A stretch of 64,000 nt of DNA, taken from NCBI GenBank assembly GCA_963739005.1, contig CAVTYQ010000009.1, positions 124,001-188,000 of the forward strand. The letters run 5' to 3'. This document shows positions 9,103 through 19,600 of the stretch, in pieces. A program made the position numbers and the translations under genes. Position 1 is the stretch's first letter. Every line of letters starts with the position of its first letter. The notes below the pieces were generated by a model, which did no database searches, was not told where the DNA came from, and saw only the letters and a program-made list of their open reading frames with translations. Source of the DNA: DASWJZ01 sp963739005. Lineage in GTDB: Bacteria; Pseudomonadota; Alphaproteobacteria; Rhizobiales; Afifellaceae.

Positions 9103-9129
9103 CGCCGCCGCCCTTGCGCTGTGATTGGT

Positions 9130-9297
9130 CTAGGCGAGCGTCTTGTCGTCGTCCGAAGGGACGGGTGTCGCGGTCTCTTCGGCACTTGGGATGCCGGTGG
9201 TGTCTGCTTGCGTATCCGAACTCGGTCGCGGCAGCGCAAGCGAGGACAATCCGTAAATTGCAAGCGCGCTCATCAGGGCGAGGACTGTCTCGTTCAT
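9130..9297 (-). CDS. Small single-pass membrane protein (55 residues) divergent from copA
   Basis: A 55-codon frame with AGGAG seven bases before its ATG. The N-terminal 22 residues (VLALMSALAIYGLSSLAL) form one membrane span or an uncleaved signal; the rest is an acidic, Thr/Pro/Asp-rich tail ending DDDKTLA. No family recognised. It is followed by a strong hairpin and lies back to back with the copper ATPase, sharing about 170 bases of upstream DNA, so a copper-related or stress-related role is possible but only inferred. Confidence 0.55.
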   Translation of the reverse strand: MNETVLALMSALAIYGLSSLALPRPSSDTQADTTGIPSAEETATPVPSDDDKTLA

Positions 9298-9412
9298 CGT
9301 CGGCTCCTACCCGCGCTCCCCATTCCAATCCAACATGCGGACTGGCCGCTTTGATGACGGGAATGGAGCGAAAGCGCGGCGAAGCAGCCAGATCGACGAA
9401 AGGGTTAGCAAC

Positions 9413-9444
9413 CTTGACGTTCCACTTGCTGGAACCTCCACATG
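9413..9444 (+). promoter_or_regulatory. MerR/CueR-type promoter-operator of the copper ATPase
   Basis: CTTGAC (9413-9418) is followed by the inverted repeat GTTCCA-CTTGC-TGGAAC (9419-9435) inside a long spacer, with a poor -10 around 9439-9444. This is the layout of CueR/HmrR promoters, where a 19-base spacer is untwisted by the Cu(I)-bound activator. No cueR gene is present in the window. The position implies that transcription begins near 9451. Confidence 0.6.
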
Positions 9445-9471
9445 GCCGAGGCAAAAGCGACGAGAGCGGCA

Positions 9472-11805
9472 ATGGAACATTCACACGCGGCCCACCGCGA
9501 ACCGAGTGCGCAGACGGTGAAGGATCCGGTTTGCGGGATGCAGGTCGATCCTCGCACCGCAAAGCACTCGGCCGAGCACGGCGGTGATACCTACTATTTC
9601 TGCGCGGCGCGCTGCCGCGAGAAGTTCGCGGCCGATCCCGCACGCTACCTCGAAGCGGCGAGCGCGCTGGAGCCCACGCCGGCGCCCGAGGGGACGATCT
9701 ACACCTGCCCGATGCATCCGCAGATCCGCCAGATCGGGCCGGGCGCCTGTCCGATCTGCGGCATGGCGCTCGAGCCGGCGGAGGCGACGGCCGAGAGCGG
9801 GCCAAATCTCGAATTGATCGACATGACGCGGCGGTTCTGGATCGGGCTGGTGCTGGCGCTCCCGGTCGTAGCGCTTGAGATGGGCGGGCATCTCTTCGAT
9901 CTCAGCCGCTGGATCACACCGACCGTTTCGAACTGGGTCCAGCTCCTGCTCGCGACCCCGGTGGTGATCTGGGCCGGCGCGCCGTTCTTCGCTCGCGGCT
10001 GGCGCTCACTCATCACGCGCAATCTCAACATGTTCACGCTGATCGCCATGGGGACGGGCGTTGCGTGGGTCTACAGCGTCATCGCGACCCTCGCGCCGGG
10101 GATATTCCCGCCGGCCTTCCGCGGGACGCACGGCAGCGTCGCCGTCTATTTCGAGGCGGCGGCTATGATCACCGTTCTGGTGCTCCTCGGACAAGTGCTG
10201 GAGCTCCGCGCGCGCGACACGACGAGCGGCGCAATTCGCGCACTCCTCGACCTTGCGCCGAAGACCGCACGGCGGCTCGGGCAAGGCGAGGCCGAGGAGG
10301 AGGTGCCGCTTGCCGACGTCGTGGTCGGCGACCGGCTGCGCGTCAGGCCGGGCGAGAGCGTGCCGGTCGACGGCGTCGTCCTCGACGGGCGAAGCGCGAT
10401 CGACGAGTCCATGGTCACGGGCGAGTCGATGCCGGTTGCCAAGGCGGCCGGGGCGAAGGTTCTCGGCGGCACGATCAACCGGACGGGCAGCCTCGTGATG
10501 CGCGCGGAGAAGGTCGGGCGCGACACCTTGCTCCAGCGCATCGTCCAGCTCGTCGCCGACGCGCAGCGGAGCCGCGCGCCGATCCAACGCCTCGCCGACC
10601 AGGTGTCGGGCTACTTCGTGCCGGCGGTGATCGCGGTCGCCGTCGTCGCCTTCGCTGCGTGGGCGACGTTCGGGCCGGAGCCCCGCTTCGCCTACGGGCT
10701 CGTGGCGGCGGTCGCCGTCCTCATCATCGCCTGCCCGTGCGCGCTCGGCCTTGCGACGCCGATGTCGATCATGGTCGGCGTCGGCCACGGCGCGCGGTCG
10801 GGCGTGCTGATCCGGGACGCCGAGGCGCTGGAGCGCATGGAGCGTGTCGACACCCTGATCGTGGACAAGACCGGCACGCTGACGGAGGGCCGCCCGACCG
10901 TCATGGAAATCCTTCCCGTCGCGGGCGTCGACGAGAATGACGTTTTGAGCTTCGCCGCAGGCGTAGAGCGGCTAAGCGAGCATCCGCTCGCCCGCGCGAT
11001 CGTCAGCGCTGCCGAAAAGCGGGGGATCGCACTCCGCCCGGCGACCGATTTCGACTCGCCGACAGGGAAGGGGGCTGTTGCACGGGTGGAAGGCAAGGAA
11101 GTCCATATCGGCAACGCCGCCTACCTCGAAGAAGTCGGTATCGAATCCGGCCCGCTCCAGGCGAAAGCCGAGGCTATGCGCGCGGACGGCGCGACGGCGA
11201 TCTTCGTCGCGGTCGATCGCAAGGTTGTCGGCGCAATCGGCATCGCCGATCCGGTGAAGCCGTCGAGCGCTGCGGTCGTGGCGGCGCTGAAGAAGCTCGG
11301 CGTGCGCGTCGTCATGCTGACCGGCGACAACCGCACGACGGCGGAAGCGATCGCGCGGAAGCTCGACATCGACGAGGTCGAGGCGGAGGTGTTGCCGGAC
11401 CGCAAGAGCGAGGTGGTGCGGCGCATCCGTGGCGAAGGACACGTCGTGGCGATGGCCGGCGACGGAGTCAACGACGCGCCGGCTCTCGCTGCCGCCGACG
11501 TCGGGATCGCCATGGGAACGGGCACGGACGTCGCGATCGAAGCCGCCTCGGTTACGCTGGTGAAAGGCGATCTCGCCGGCATCCTGAAGGCGCGGCGGCT
11601 GTCGGAGGCGACGATGCGCAACATCCGGCAGAACCTCGCCTTCGCCTTCGTCTATAACGCCGCCGGCGTGCCGATCGCGGCGGGCGTGCTCTATCCGGTG
11701 TTCGGGATTCTGCTTTCGCCGGTGGTGGCGGCGGCGGCGATGGCACTCTCCTCCGTCAGCGTCGTCACCAACGCGCTCAGGCTGCGGTCGGCCGACCTCG
11801 ACTAA
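9472..11805 (+). CDS. copA: Copper-exporting P1B-type ATPase with YHS and heavy-metal-binding N-terminal domains
   Basis: 777-residue inner-membrane Cu(I) exporter. Order of domains: a YHS metal-binding domain (DPVCGM ... YYFCAARCREKF, residues 18-57), a small heavy-metal-binding domain (YTCPMHPQIRQIGPGACPICGMALEP), then eight membrane helices. The actuator has TGES, the transport site is CPC in ACPCALGLATP, the phosphorylation site is DKTGTLTEG, and the hinge is GDGVND. YN in helix 7 and MALSS in helix 8 complete the Cu(I) signature. The frame is open from ATG 9442, but that codon overlaps the predicted -10 of the CueR-like promoter, so I use ATG 9472 (MEHSHAAH), whose ribosome-binding site is weak. 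The classical CxxC HMA domain is replaced by the YHS/HMBD pair. Confidence 0.9.
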   Translation: MEHSHAAHREPSAQTVKDPVCGMQVDPRTAKHSAEHGGDTYYFCAARCREKFAADPARYLEAASALEPTPAPEGTIYTCPMHPQIRQIGPGACPICGMALEPAEATAESGPNLELIDMTRRFWIGLVLALPVVALEMGGHLFDLSRWITPTVSNWVQLLLATPVVIWAGAPFFARGWRSLITRNLNMFTLIAMGTGVAWVYSVIATLAPGIFPPAFRGTHGSVAVYFEAAAMITVLVLLGQVLELRARDTTSGAIRALLDLAPKTARRLGQGEAEEEVPLADVVVGDRLRVRPGESVPVDGVVLDGRSAIDESMVTGESMPVAKAAGAKVLGGTINRTGSLVMRAEKVGRDTLLQRIVQLVADAQRSRAPIQRLADQVSGYFVPAVIAVAVVAFAAWATFGPEPRFAYGLVAAVAVLIIACPCALGLATPMSIMVGVGHGARSGVLIRDAEALERMERVDTLIVDKTGTLTEGRPTVMEILPVAGVDENDVLSFAAGVERLSEHPLARAIVSAAEKRGIALRPATDFDSPTGKGAVARVEGKEVHIGNAAYLEEVGIESGPLQAKAEAMRADGATAIFVAVDRKVVGAIGIADPVKPSSAAVVAALKKLGVRVVMLTGDNRTTAEAIARKLDIDEVEAEVLPDRKSEVVRRIRGEGHVVAMAGDGVNDAPALAAADVGIAMGTGTDVAIEAASVTLVKGDLAGILKARRLSEATMRNIRQNLAFAFVYNAAGVPIAAGVLYPVFGILLSPVVAAAAMALSSVSVVTNALRLRSADLD

Positions 11806-11954
11806 CCACGATCTCGTGCGGCGCCGTGCCGAGCTCCGCCCGTAATCGTTCGCGTGGCACGTTCTCACGTTTCGCTGAGCGGGCATAGGGTTCGCTTGCG
11901 GGCCGCCACGCGGCGGCTATGCTTTTGGCGATCAGTTCTGCAGGGGAGTCGGTC

Positions 11955-12125
11955 ATGCTCTTCCGCTGGCTTCGCGCCGCGCTAGCAATCGCGATCCTCG
12001 CCACCGGTCCGGTCGTAGCCGGTTCGATGACGCTCGCGCAGGAGCAAAGCCAACCAGAGCCCCCGAAGAAGCCGGCTTCCACGCCGCCGCACCGTTGCGA
12101 GCACGAGCCGCCGGTCACGTCCTAA
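11955..12125 (+). CDS. Small secreted hypothetical protein
   Basis: 56 residues: a short basic N-terminus, a hydrophobic core (LRAALAIAILATGPVVAG) forming a signal peptide, then a Pro/Lys/Gln-rich mature part with one His-Arg-Cys-Glu-His cluster. GGGGAG eight bases before ATG 11955 supports this start over the upstream ATG at 11919. It follows copA by 149 bases on the same strand; the HRCEH cluster could bind metal, but no family is recognised. Confidence 0.5.
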   Translation: MLFRWLRAALAIAILATGPVVAGSMTLAQEQSQPEPPKKPASTPPHRCEHEPPVTS

Positions 12126-12146
12126 GGCGTAGCGAAATCCCGGCGT

Positions 12147-13475
12147 TCAGCGGCTAAGCCACGCCGACTCGGCGATCTGGTCATAGATCGCATCGAAGAC
12201 GGCTCCGATGCCGGACGAGTCGTGCACCTCGAAATAGGCGTTCGCGCCGGAGGCGCAGCCGGAGAGAAGGTCGTAGGCGCTGGTGTCATCGACATCGTAG
12301 GCGATCGTGTAGACCGCGATTTCGTCGGCCTTGGCGTTCTCGCAAAGCTCCGCCGTCGTGCGGTTGGCGCCGTCGATCGAGACTTCGCTGGTCGGACCCA
12401 TGGCTTCGATCGTCTGCACGCCGTCCGTCAGCAGAATCAAGATCTTGCGCACGTAGGGGTCGCTGAAGTCACGCGCAGTCTCGAACGGCTCGTTCGGCGA
12501 CAGCATGTGCCAACCCATTTCCGCCGCGAGCGCGATATTGGTCCAGCCGACCGGATGCATGCCGGCGAGCGCGTTGCTGAGCCCGGTGAAATCGTTGGTC
12601 AGGTCGCGGACCTGGAGGCCACCGTCATCATAGGCCTTGCAGCGGTCGCCGTTGGGGTCCGCCTGCTGCCATTTGCTCGCGGTGCTGCCATTCGGCGTTT
12701 CGTTCGTCACCGAGTAGGGGTAGTCGCGATTCAGCAGGCATTTCTCGGTCGCGGTGCCGGTCGGCGCCGTGCCGCCGCCACCCCAACTGGAGCTGCCGTC
12801 AAAGCTGGAGCCGCCGTCCCACGGATGGCCGCCGCTCGTATCGGCTGCGCGCACGTCGGTGTCGGCAACGTTGGCGTAGACGAATTCGGAGAAGGGGATG
12901 ATGCCGATCTTGGTGCGATCGGAGCGGTTGGTGTTGACCTTGGCGATGAAGTCGCGCGCCGCCGCCGTCATGCGCGTGTACTTGCTGTTCTGGTTCATCG
13001 ACAGCGAGTAGTCGAGCACCATCGATATCTCGACCAGGATCGGATCGGGCACGTTCACCACGGCGAAGGTCGACGCCGGAAGCGTGTTGAGACCGATCAC
13101 GCCGAGGAATGCGGTCTTCATGTCATAGTGCGCACCGATGGAGATCGCGGTCTGCGTCACCTCGATATTGACGTTCGGCGCGCCTTGACCGCCGAGATTG
13201 CTGAGCGATGCGTTGAGAAGGTTGGTGGCAGTGGTTTCAGCCTGCGCCTTGACCGAATCCCAATCGTCGGCGCGGTTCAGCAGCCCATCGGAGACGATCC
13301 GCGCCGCGGCGAGCGCCGCGGTGTCGGAGGCGCTTTGCAGCGCGCCATGGACTCTTGCCCGCTGGGCGAAATCGACAACGCCGCCGCCGAGCGCAATCAG
13401 CGGGACGATGGCGAGACCGAAGATGAGCATCGTGTTGCCGCGTTCGTCGCGACAAAAATCGAAAAGACGCCGCAC
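12147..13475 (-). CDS. TadE/TadG-family pilus assembly protein with vWA domain
   Basis: 442 residues. The N-terminus RDERGNTMLIFGLAIVPLIALGGGVVDF is the TadE/TadG-like region: a short cytoplasmic lead and one membrane helix. The remainder is a periplasmic von Willebrand factor A domain with a MIDAS-like DYSLS (in VLDYSLSMNQ) and the later ILLTDG strand; four Cys residues probably pair. TadG proteins belong to Flp (Tad) pilus systems, but no other tad gene is adjacent, so this may be one of the many stand-alone copies. Start is GTG with a weak GGGG upstream. It lies downstream of the giant secreted protein on the same strand. Confidence 0.75.
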   Translation of the reverse strand: MRRLFDFCRDERGNTMLIFGLAIVPLIALGGGVVDFAQRARVHGALQSASDTAALAAARIVSDGLLNRADDWDSVKAQAETTATNLLNASLSNLGGQGAPNVNIEVTQTAISIGAHYDMKTAFLGVIGLNTLPASTFAVVNVPDPILVEISMVLDYSLSMNQNSKYTRMTAAARDFIAKVNTNRSDRTKIGIIPFSEFVYANVADTDVRAADTSGGHPWDGGSSFDGSSSWGGGGTAPTGTATEKCLLNRDYPYSVTNETPNGSTASKWQQADPNGDRCKAYDDGGLQVRDLTNDFTGLSNALAGMHPVGWTNIALAAEMGWHMLSPNEPFETARDFSDPYVRKILILLTDGVQTIEAMGPTSEVSIDGANRTTAELCENAKADEIAVYTIAYDVDDTSAYDLLSGCASGANAYFEVHDSSGIGAVFDAIYDQIAESAWLSR

Positions 13476-13544
13476 TGTACTGCCCCGAACTCTTAGTAGC
13501 TTTGGGCGAAATCTAGAGCGCGCGTCGCCTCGAAAGGATTAAGG

Positions 13545-13564
13545 TCGGAGCAAATTCGCTCCGA
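13545..13564 (-). terminator. Weak hairpin after the giant gene
   Basis: TCGGAGC pairs with GCTCCGA around a six-base loop (AAATTC), 48 bases after the stop of the 3,924-residue gene and 69 bases before the TadG-like start. It may terminate or attenuate transcription into the TadG-like gene; there is no T-run. Confidence 0.35.
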
Positions 13565-13611
13565 GAGTTAAGGGCGCGTTTACGGACGAAGAGGCGGAGG
13601 GGCCGGACTGC

Positions 13612-16600
13612 CTACATGCCGGGGGGAGGCGGAGGTGGAATGAGCTCGCCCATGAAGGCACCCGTTGCTGACCAGCCACCACCGTCGTTCACGCCGAAGC
13701 TTCCAATCACGCCCTGCGCGGCCGCCGATCCGTCGGACACGAATGCCCCGCTGACCGAGCCGCTGCCGGTGGGGGGGCCTCCTGCGGCGGTGACCGCAAG
13801 GCTGTTGCCGGAGAAGGTGGCGGAGCCGGTCGGATTGTCTCCAGCTTGGCCAGGCGCGTTGATAGCGCCGCCAAAGCTTCTTTGGTCGAAGTTGTCGACC
13901 TGGAAATGACCGTCACGGCTCCCGAAGTTCCAGGTCGTCTCCATCGTCCCACTCGCGGCATATTGCGCGCCGTTGTTCGAGACGGCACCGACCGCGCCGC
14001 CGCGATATGTTGCCGTGTCCTCGATCGTTGCAGAGAAGCGCTCCTCAGCAGCGCCCTGCGTGGAAACTGCGCCGGCAACCCATGTGCCGAGATGGGTCGA
14101 GGCCTGCACCTCATGGGAATCGCCACTTGTCCCTTGGACCTGCGTGCCCCACCAACCCCACTTCATGAAGCTGCAATCCGCGCAGCTCGCGTCGGGCGCG
14201 GTGACATCCGCATGCGAGACGGTGTTCGCGGAAGCGACGTAGGTCGACGGCTTGGTCGGCGCTGAGTGCGTCGCCGTGTGGCCCGCAACCGTCGCCGATC
14301 CCGTTGGCGTGCTCGGCGCAACCGCGGCGAAGTTGTCGTCGTCGACGTAGACGGAGGCGTCGGAGCCGCCGAAATCGGAGGACACAGCCCAGGACGGCGA
14401 GGGCGCTCCGTCGCTGACCTCGACCGTGCCAATGACGCTGCCCGGCGCGCCACCGGTGAAGCTGATGGAGATGGAGCCTTGCAGTGCAACCGGTGATACC
14501 GTGTCCGGTGCGCCGTCAACATTGCCATCGGCGAAGCCGGCGGCAAAGCCGGTTATCGTTTGGGAAGCCAACAACTGACCAACCGAAGCGGGCAGGGGAA
14601 CGTTCGCTCCGAGGAAGATGCCGGTCGCCGAGTAGGAGGCGCCGGCGACGCCGAAATTGCCGATGACGCCACCACCAAGGAACCCCCCGTTGTTGACGAA
14701 GGCGCCTTCGGCCGTACCCGTCAGCCCCGAGCCGAAGAGGCTACCCGAGAAGCCCGCAAAGGCAGCCATGTTGTCGACCACGACACCACCGAAGTCACGA
14801 CCGTCGAACTTGTTGATGGCGACCACGCCGGAGCGGTGGCCGAAGTCCCAGGTGAAATCGAAGTCGCCGCCCGCGACGTATTGGAGCGACGCATCACCGA
14901 CATTGGCGAGGACCGTGCCGACCGCATGGCCGGAATAGTGCGCCAGTCCAAACTCGGGCAGGATGTCGAACCCTGCCGTCAAATCTCCGGCAACCCATGT
15001 GCCGAGATGCGTCGACATGAAGTAGCTGTTGGGGGAATCGACAGCCGCCGCGAACTGGACCGTCGTTCCCCACCAGCCCCATTCGATGAAGTCGCAAGCC
15101 GAGCAGAATGGCGCGCCGCCCATGAAGGCGGGATTGTAGAGCGCCACCGCATCGGAAGAGACGACATAGGTATTGGCCTGGTCGCCCAGCCGCTGATTGA
15201 TCGTCATGCCATCGACAATGGCACTCGTGTCCAATGGATACGCCAACTCGCGCGCCGCGTAGATGTTGTCGTCGATGAAGGTGGACTTGCCTTCGCCGCT
15301 GTCCTGTCCGGCAACCCGCCCAAATCCGAGCGTCAGCGAGCCGCTCCCGTCAGACGTGACGCCGTCGACAGCAAGGGTGCCGCCGAGGCGGTCGTGCGTG
15401 GGATCGAAGCTGATGGTGATGCCCTGACTATCCTGCGGCCCGCCCTTCGCCAAGGTCTGCGTCAGGTCCCAGTCGTCGCAGTTCGTTCCAGGTGCGGAGC
15501 ACCCCGTCTGATGGGCGACATCCACGAGCCCGGCGGTGAAGCCGCTGAGGGTGCGCGCGGTGCGGCTGCCGATGTCGACGTTATCGTCGACCAAAGTCGC
15601 GACATGCACCGTGCCGTACTGGACGCCGGCATCTGGATTGTCCCCGAGTGACCAATCGCCGACCGCCTGGGCGCTTGGCTGGTCTGCTGCCGTGTCGCCG
15701 TTTGAGAACCCGCCGGTGCCGACCACGAAATTCTCGGCGTTCGGTCCGAAGAACTGGTTCGCGCTCGCGTCCGCACCAGCCATCGTGGAATACCCACCGC
15801 CCATTGTCGCCGGCGTATACATGGCGTTGCTGCTGAAGCTGCCGCGGCGGCCGGCGTTCAGCCCGAAGCCGATGCCGTCGGCCGGGTCGTTGTAGATCGT
15901 CGATACCGCTACGCCGATGCCGCTCACCTGGTCCGCGCCAGAGCCGGAGATGGCGAGCCAAGTCTGCAGGACGTGCGGTGAGAAGCCGGTGTCGTCGTGC
16001 TCGTTCACGACATAGAGCGGCGTCGAGGCGTATTGCGTCGAGCCGTTCACATCCGGATCGGAGGTCCAGCCGCTCCAATCAAACCCGGTCACCTGGCGCA
16101 TAAACGGCACCGGGATGTTCTGGACGACATCCTGGCTCAATGAATAGGCGCGCACGCCGCCGCCGTCGAAGACGGTCGTCTGCCCCGGGATGATGGTGGT
16201 CGGGATGCCGGTCAGTGCGTAGACGGGATCGCCCGAACCGTCGGTCAGCATGTAAGCCGCGAAGTCGCCCGGTCCGTAGTAGGCTTTGCCGGTCAGAACG
16301 CCGCTGTCGTAGTCGGCGGTGATCGACACGGGCGGAAGCGAACTATTGGTGAATACGATCGGAAGCGTCAGGGTGTGCGCATCGAAAGTGGCGTTGCCGG
16401 AACTGCTGCCGTCTGAACTCGGGAAAGCAAAGGCGACGTCGATCGTGTGGTCGTTGCCGTCCTCGCCTTCGCCGGAGCCGTTGCCGACGAGGCCGACACT
16501 GCCCGGATTTGCAATCCCCTGATTGCCGCCGTCGGGAGTGTAGAACGCGCCGGCTGTCAGCACGCGGGTGGGGAGGACGATCGACGCCAAAGTAGCGCCG

Positions 16601-19600
16601 GGACCGCCCGTCGCGCCGACGAGGATGCCGGTCGCGTAATAGTTCGCGCCGGTGACGTTGAAATTGCCGATGATGCCGGCGTTGACCTGCAGAGTCGCAC
16701 CGGTCGTGTGGTCGATGTTGCTGACGATGGCGCCGCTGACGCTGCCGAGGAGCTGCGAGCCGTAGAGATCGCCGGCGAAGAGGGCGGGGCCGGTGCCGAG
16801 GCCACTGACTGTGCCACCAAAAGTCTTGCCGTCGAAGTTGATGGCGATGACGCCGTCGTGCGGCCCGAAGTTCCAGGTGAGGTTCACACTGCCGCTGGCG
16901 ACGTACTGATAGACGATCGGATTGCGCGGATCGTCGTATTCGTTCTGATCGATCAGCACGACGTTGCCGATCACGTGGCCTGAATAGGTCGCCGTGCCGG
17001 TGACGCCGGCGGTCGCGAAATCTCCGTAGTCCTGCACGATGTCGCCAGATACCCAGGTGCCAAGATGGGTGTCCATGATGACGCCGTCGTTGCCGGTGGT
17101 GGCGAACTGCTCATGCGTTCCCCACCAGCCCCACTCGATGAAGCTGCATGCGTCGCAAGCCGTAAACCCGTCAATCGGAACCGCGTCCCCGGAGACGAGA
17201 TAGGTATTGGCGTTGTTGCCCACGGGCTGATGCAGCGTCGTCTCGCCGTCGATCGAGGCGGTTGTCTGATCAGGGTCGTCCGACTCGCGCGCGGCATAGA
17301 TGTTGTCGTCAACGAAGGTCGACTTGCCGCCCCCCGAACCGCCGAAGGCGACGCTGAGCCAGCCGGTTCCGGTCGGCGTGACGCCGTTCACCGTGAGCTG
17401 GCCGCCAAGCGCGTCGTGTGTCGGGTCGAAGGCGATGTTGATACCCGAGCCGTCCGCCGCGCTCCGAGCCAGCGCAAAGGCGCGGTCGTAACTATCGCAG
17501 TTGTCACCTAGGCACCCGGTCTTGGTGAGCACGTCCACCACGCCCGCCGAGAACCCGCCCGTCAGCGTCCGGTCGGTGCGCGTGGTCCCGACGTTGGCCG
17601 GCGTCGCCGTCAGCGTCGCAACGTGCACCGTCCCGAACGTGGTGTCCGGCACGGCACTGCCGTCGAGCGAGAAGTCCTTGAACGATTGTGCCTCTTCGCC
17701 GTTATCTCCAAGCTCGAACCCGCCGGTGCCGATGACGAAGTTTTCCGCGTTCGGCCCGTAGAACTGGCTGGCGCCCGCGTTGTCGCCGCCGGGGCCGAGC
17801 GTGGAAATCGCACCGCCGTCGCTCACCGAAATCAGCGCGGCGTCGGCGCGGTAGCTGCCGCGCCGGCCACCGGCCGTGCCAAAGCCGAGGCCGTCATCCG
17901 CCCTGTTGAAGATATCCGAGGTGAAGACGCCGACGCCACTCACCTGGTCAATGCCGGTGCCCTGTATTGTGAGCCAAGTCTGCAGGACGTGCGGCGAGAA
18001 GTCGTGCGTTGCCGCCGTGTCGGCGTTCACAACGTAGAGCGGCGTCGAGTTGTAGTCCGCGCCGTTCCAGAGGAACGCCGAGGCGTAATCTTCGCCGTCG
18101 AGAACCTGAACATCCTGCATGAACGGCACGGGGATGCCCTGGATCGCGTCGGGGCTCAGCGCGTAAGCACGGACACCGCCGCCGTCGAAGACGGTGGTCT
18201 GACCGGGGATGATGGTCGTGGAGATGCCGGTGACCGCATAGAATGGATTGTTCGCGCTGTCGGTCAGGAGATAAGCCGCGAACTCGCCCGGCCCGTAGTA
18301 GGCCTCGCCCGTCAATAAATCATCCAACAACGAGGCATTGTTGAAGGAGGCTCCCACGACGGGCGCATGGAAAGACGTCGCCGTGAACAGGATCGGGAGC
18401 GACAGGTCGTCGAGAGTATCAATCGTCCCGGTGCCATCGCTCCTGTGGTCCGCGCCCGGGAAATCGAAGGTCACGTCGATGGTGCGGTCGTTACTGACGT
18501 CCCCGCCGCTGTTGCCGACCAGCCCGACGTGTCCGGGGTTGTTCACTGTGCCGTTGTTGACGGACGCGTAGGAGTCACCCGCGGTCAGCACTCGGACCGG
18601 CAGCACGATCTGGGGCAGGGCCGTTGTCGCCGCGGCATTGCCGACGTTGGCGCCGCCGAGAATGCCGGTGGCGGAGTAGTTCACGCCGGTCACGCTGAAA
18701 TTGCCAATGATCCCGGCGTTCAAGATGTTATTGCCGTTGATCTGGTTCTGCACGATCGCGCCACTCACGCTGCCGGTGAGTTGCGAGCTGTGCTCCGCGG
18801 AGCCGTAGAGATCGCCGGCAAAAAATGCACCGCCGGAGGTGCCGGGATCGTTGACGACGCCGCCGAATGTGCGCCCGTCGAAGCTGATCGCGATATTGCC
18901 GTCGCGCGCCCCGAAATTCCAAGTCAGGCTGACGGTGCCGCTCGCCACGTATTGCGAGATGATCGGGTTGTAGGGGCCGCTGACATCGTTCGGACCGATG
19001 CTGACGACGCTGCCGATCACGCCGCCGGTGTAAGTCGCCGAGCCGATTGATAACGACGCCGCGGCGGCGTCGAGCGCGTCGTGGCTCGCCGCGATGTTAC
19101 CGGCCACCCAGGAGCCGAGGTGGACAGCCGCGTAGACGCTGTCCGGAGAGTCTGTGGCCGCGGCGAAAGGAACCTGCGTCCCCCACCAGCCCCACTCGAT
19201 GAAGTCGCAGCTTGCGCAGATCTCGTATCCGGCGATCGGCACCGCCGAGCCAGCAACGAGATACGTGTTGGCGACGCGGTCTGTCCGCTGCTGAAGCGTG
19301 TCGCCGCCGACCGAGGCCGTGTTTACCGTCGTCGCGTCCGGCTCGCGCGCCGCGTAATAATTGTCGTCGATGAAGGTCGAGCGGCCATAGGGGCCGCCGA
19401 AACCGATCGCAAGCGAGCCGTTGCCGGCGGCAGTCACGCCGTTGACCGTAATCGTGCCGTTCAGGCCATCGGTCTGTGGCGTGAAGGTGATGGCAATGCC
19501 GCCCGTGTCAGGACCGGCGGAGGCTAGCGATGTCGAGCGCCTGTAGTCGGTGCAGTCGCCGCCTGGCGTGCACCCGCTCTCGTAGAGGACATCGACAACG

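Noticed and set aside
9442..9471. CopA start at ATG 9442
   Set aside because: The codon overlaps the predicted -10 of the CueR-like promoter and has no ribosome-binding site.
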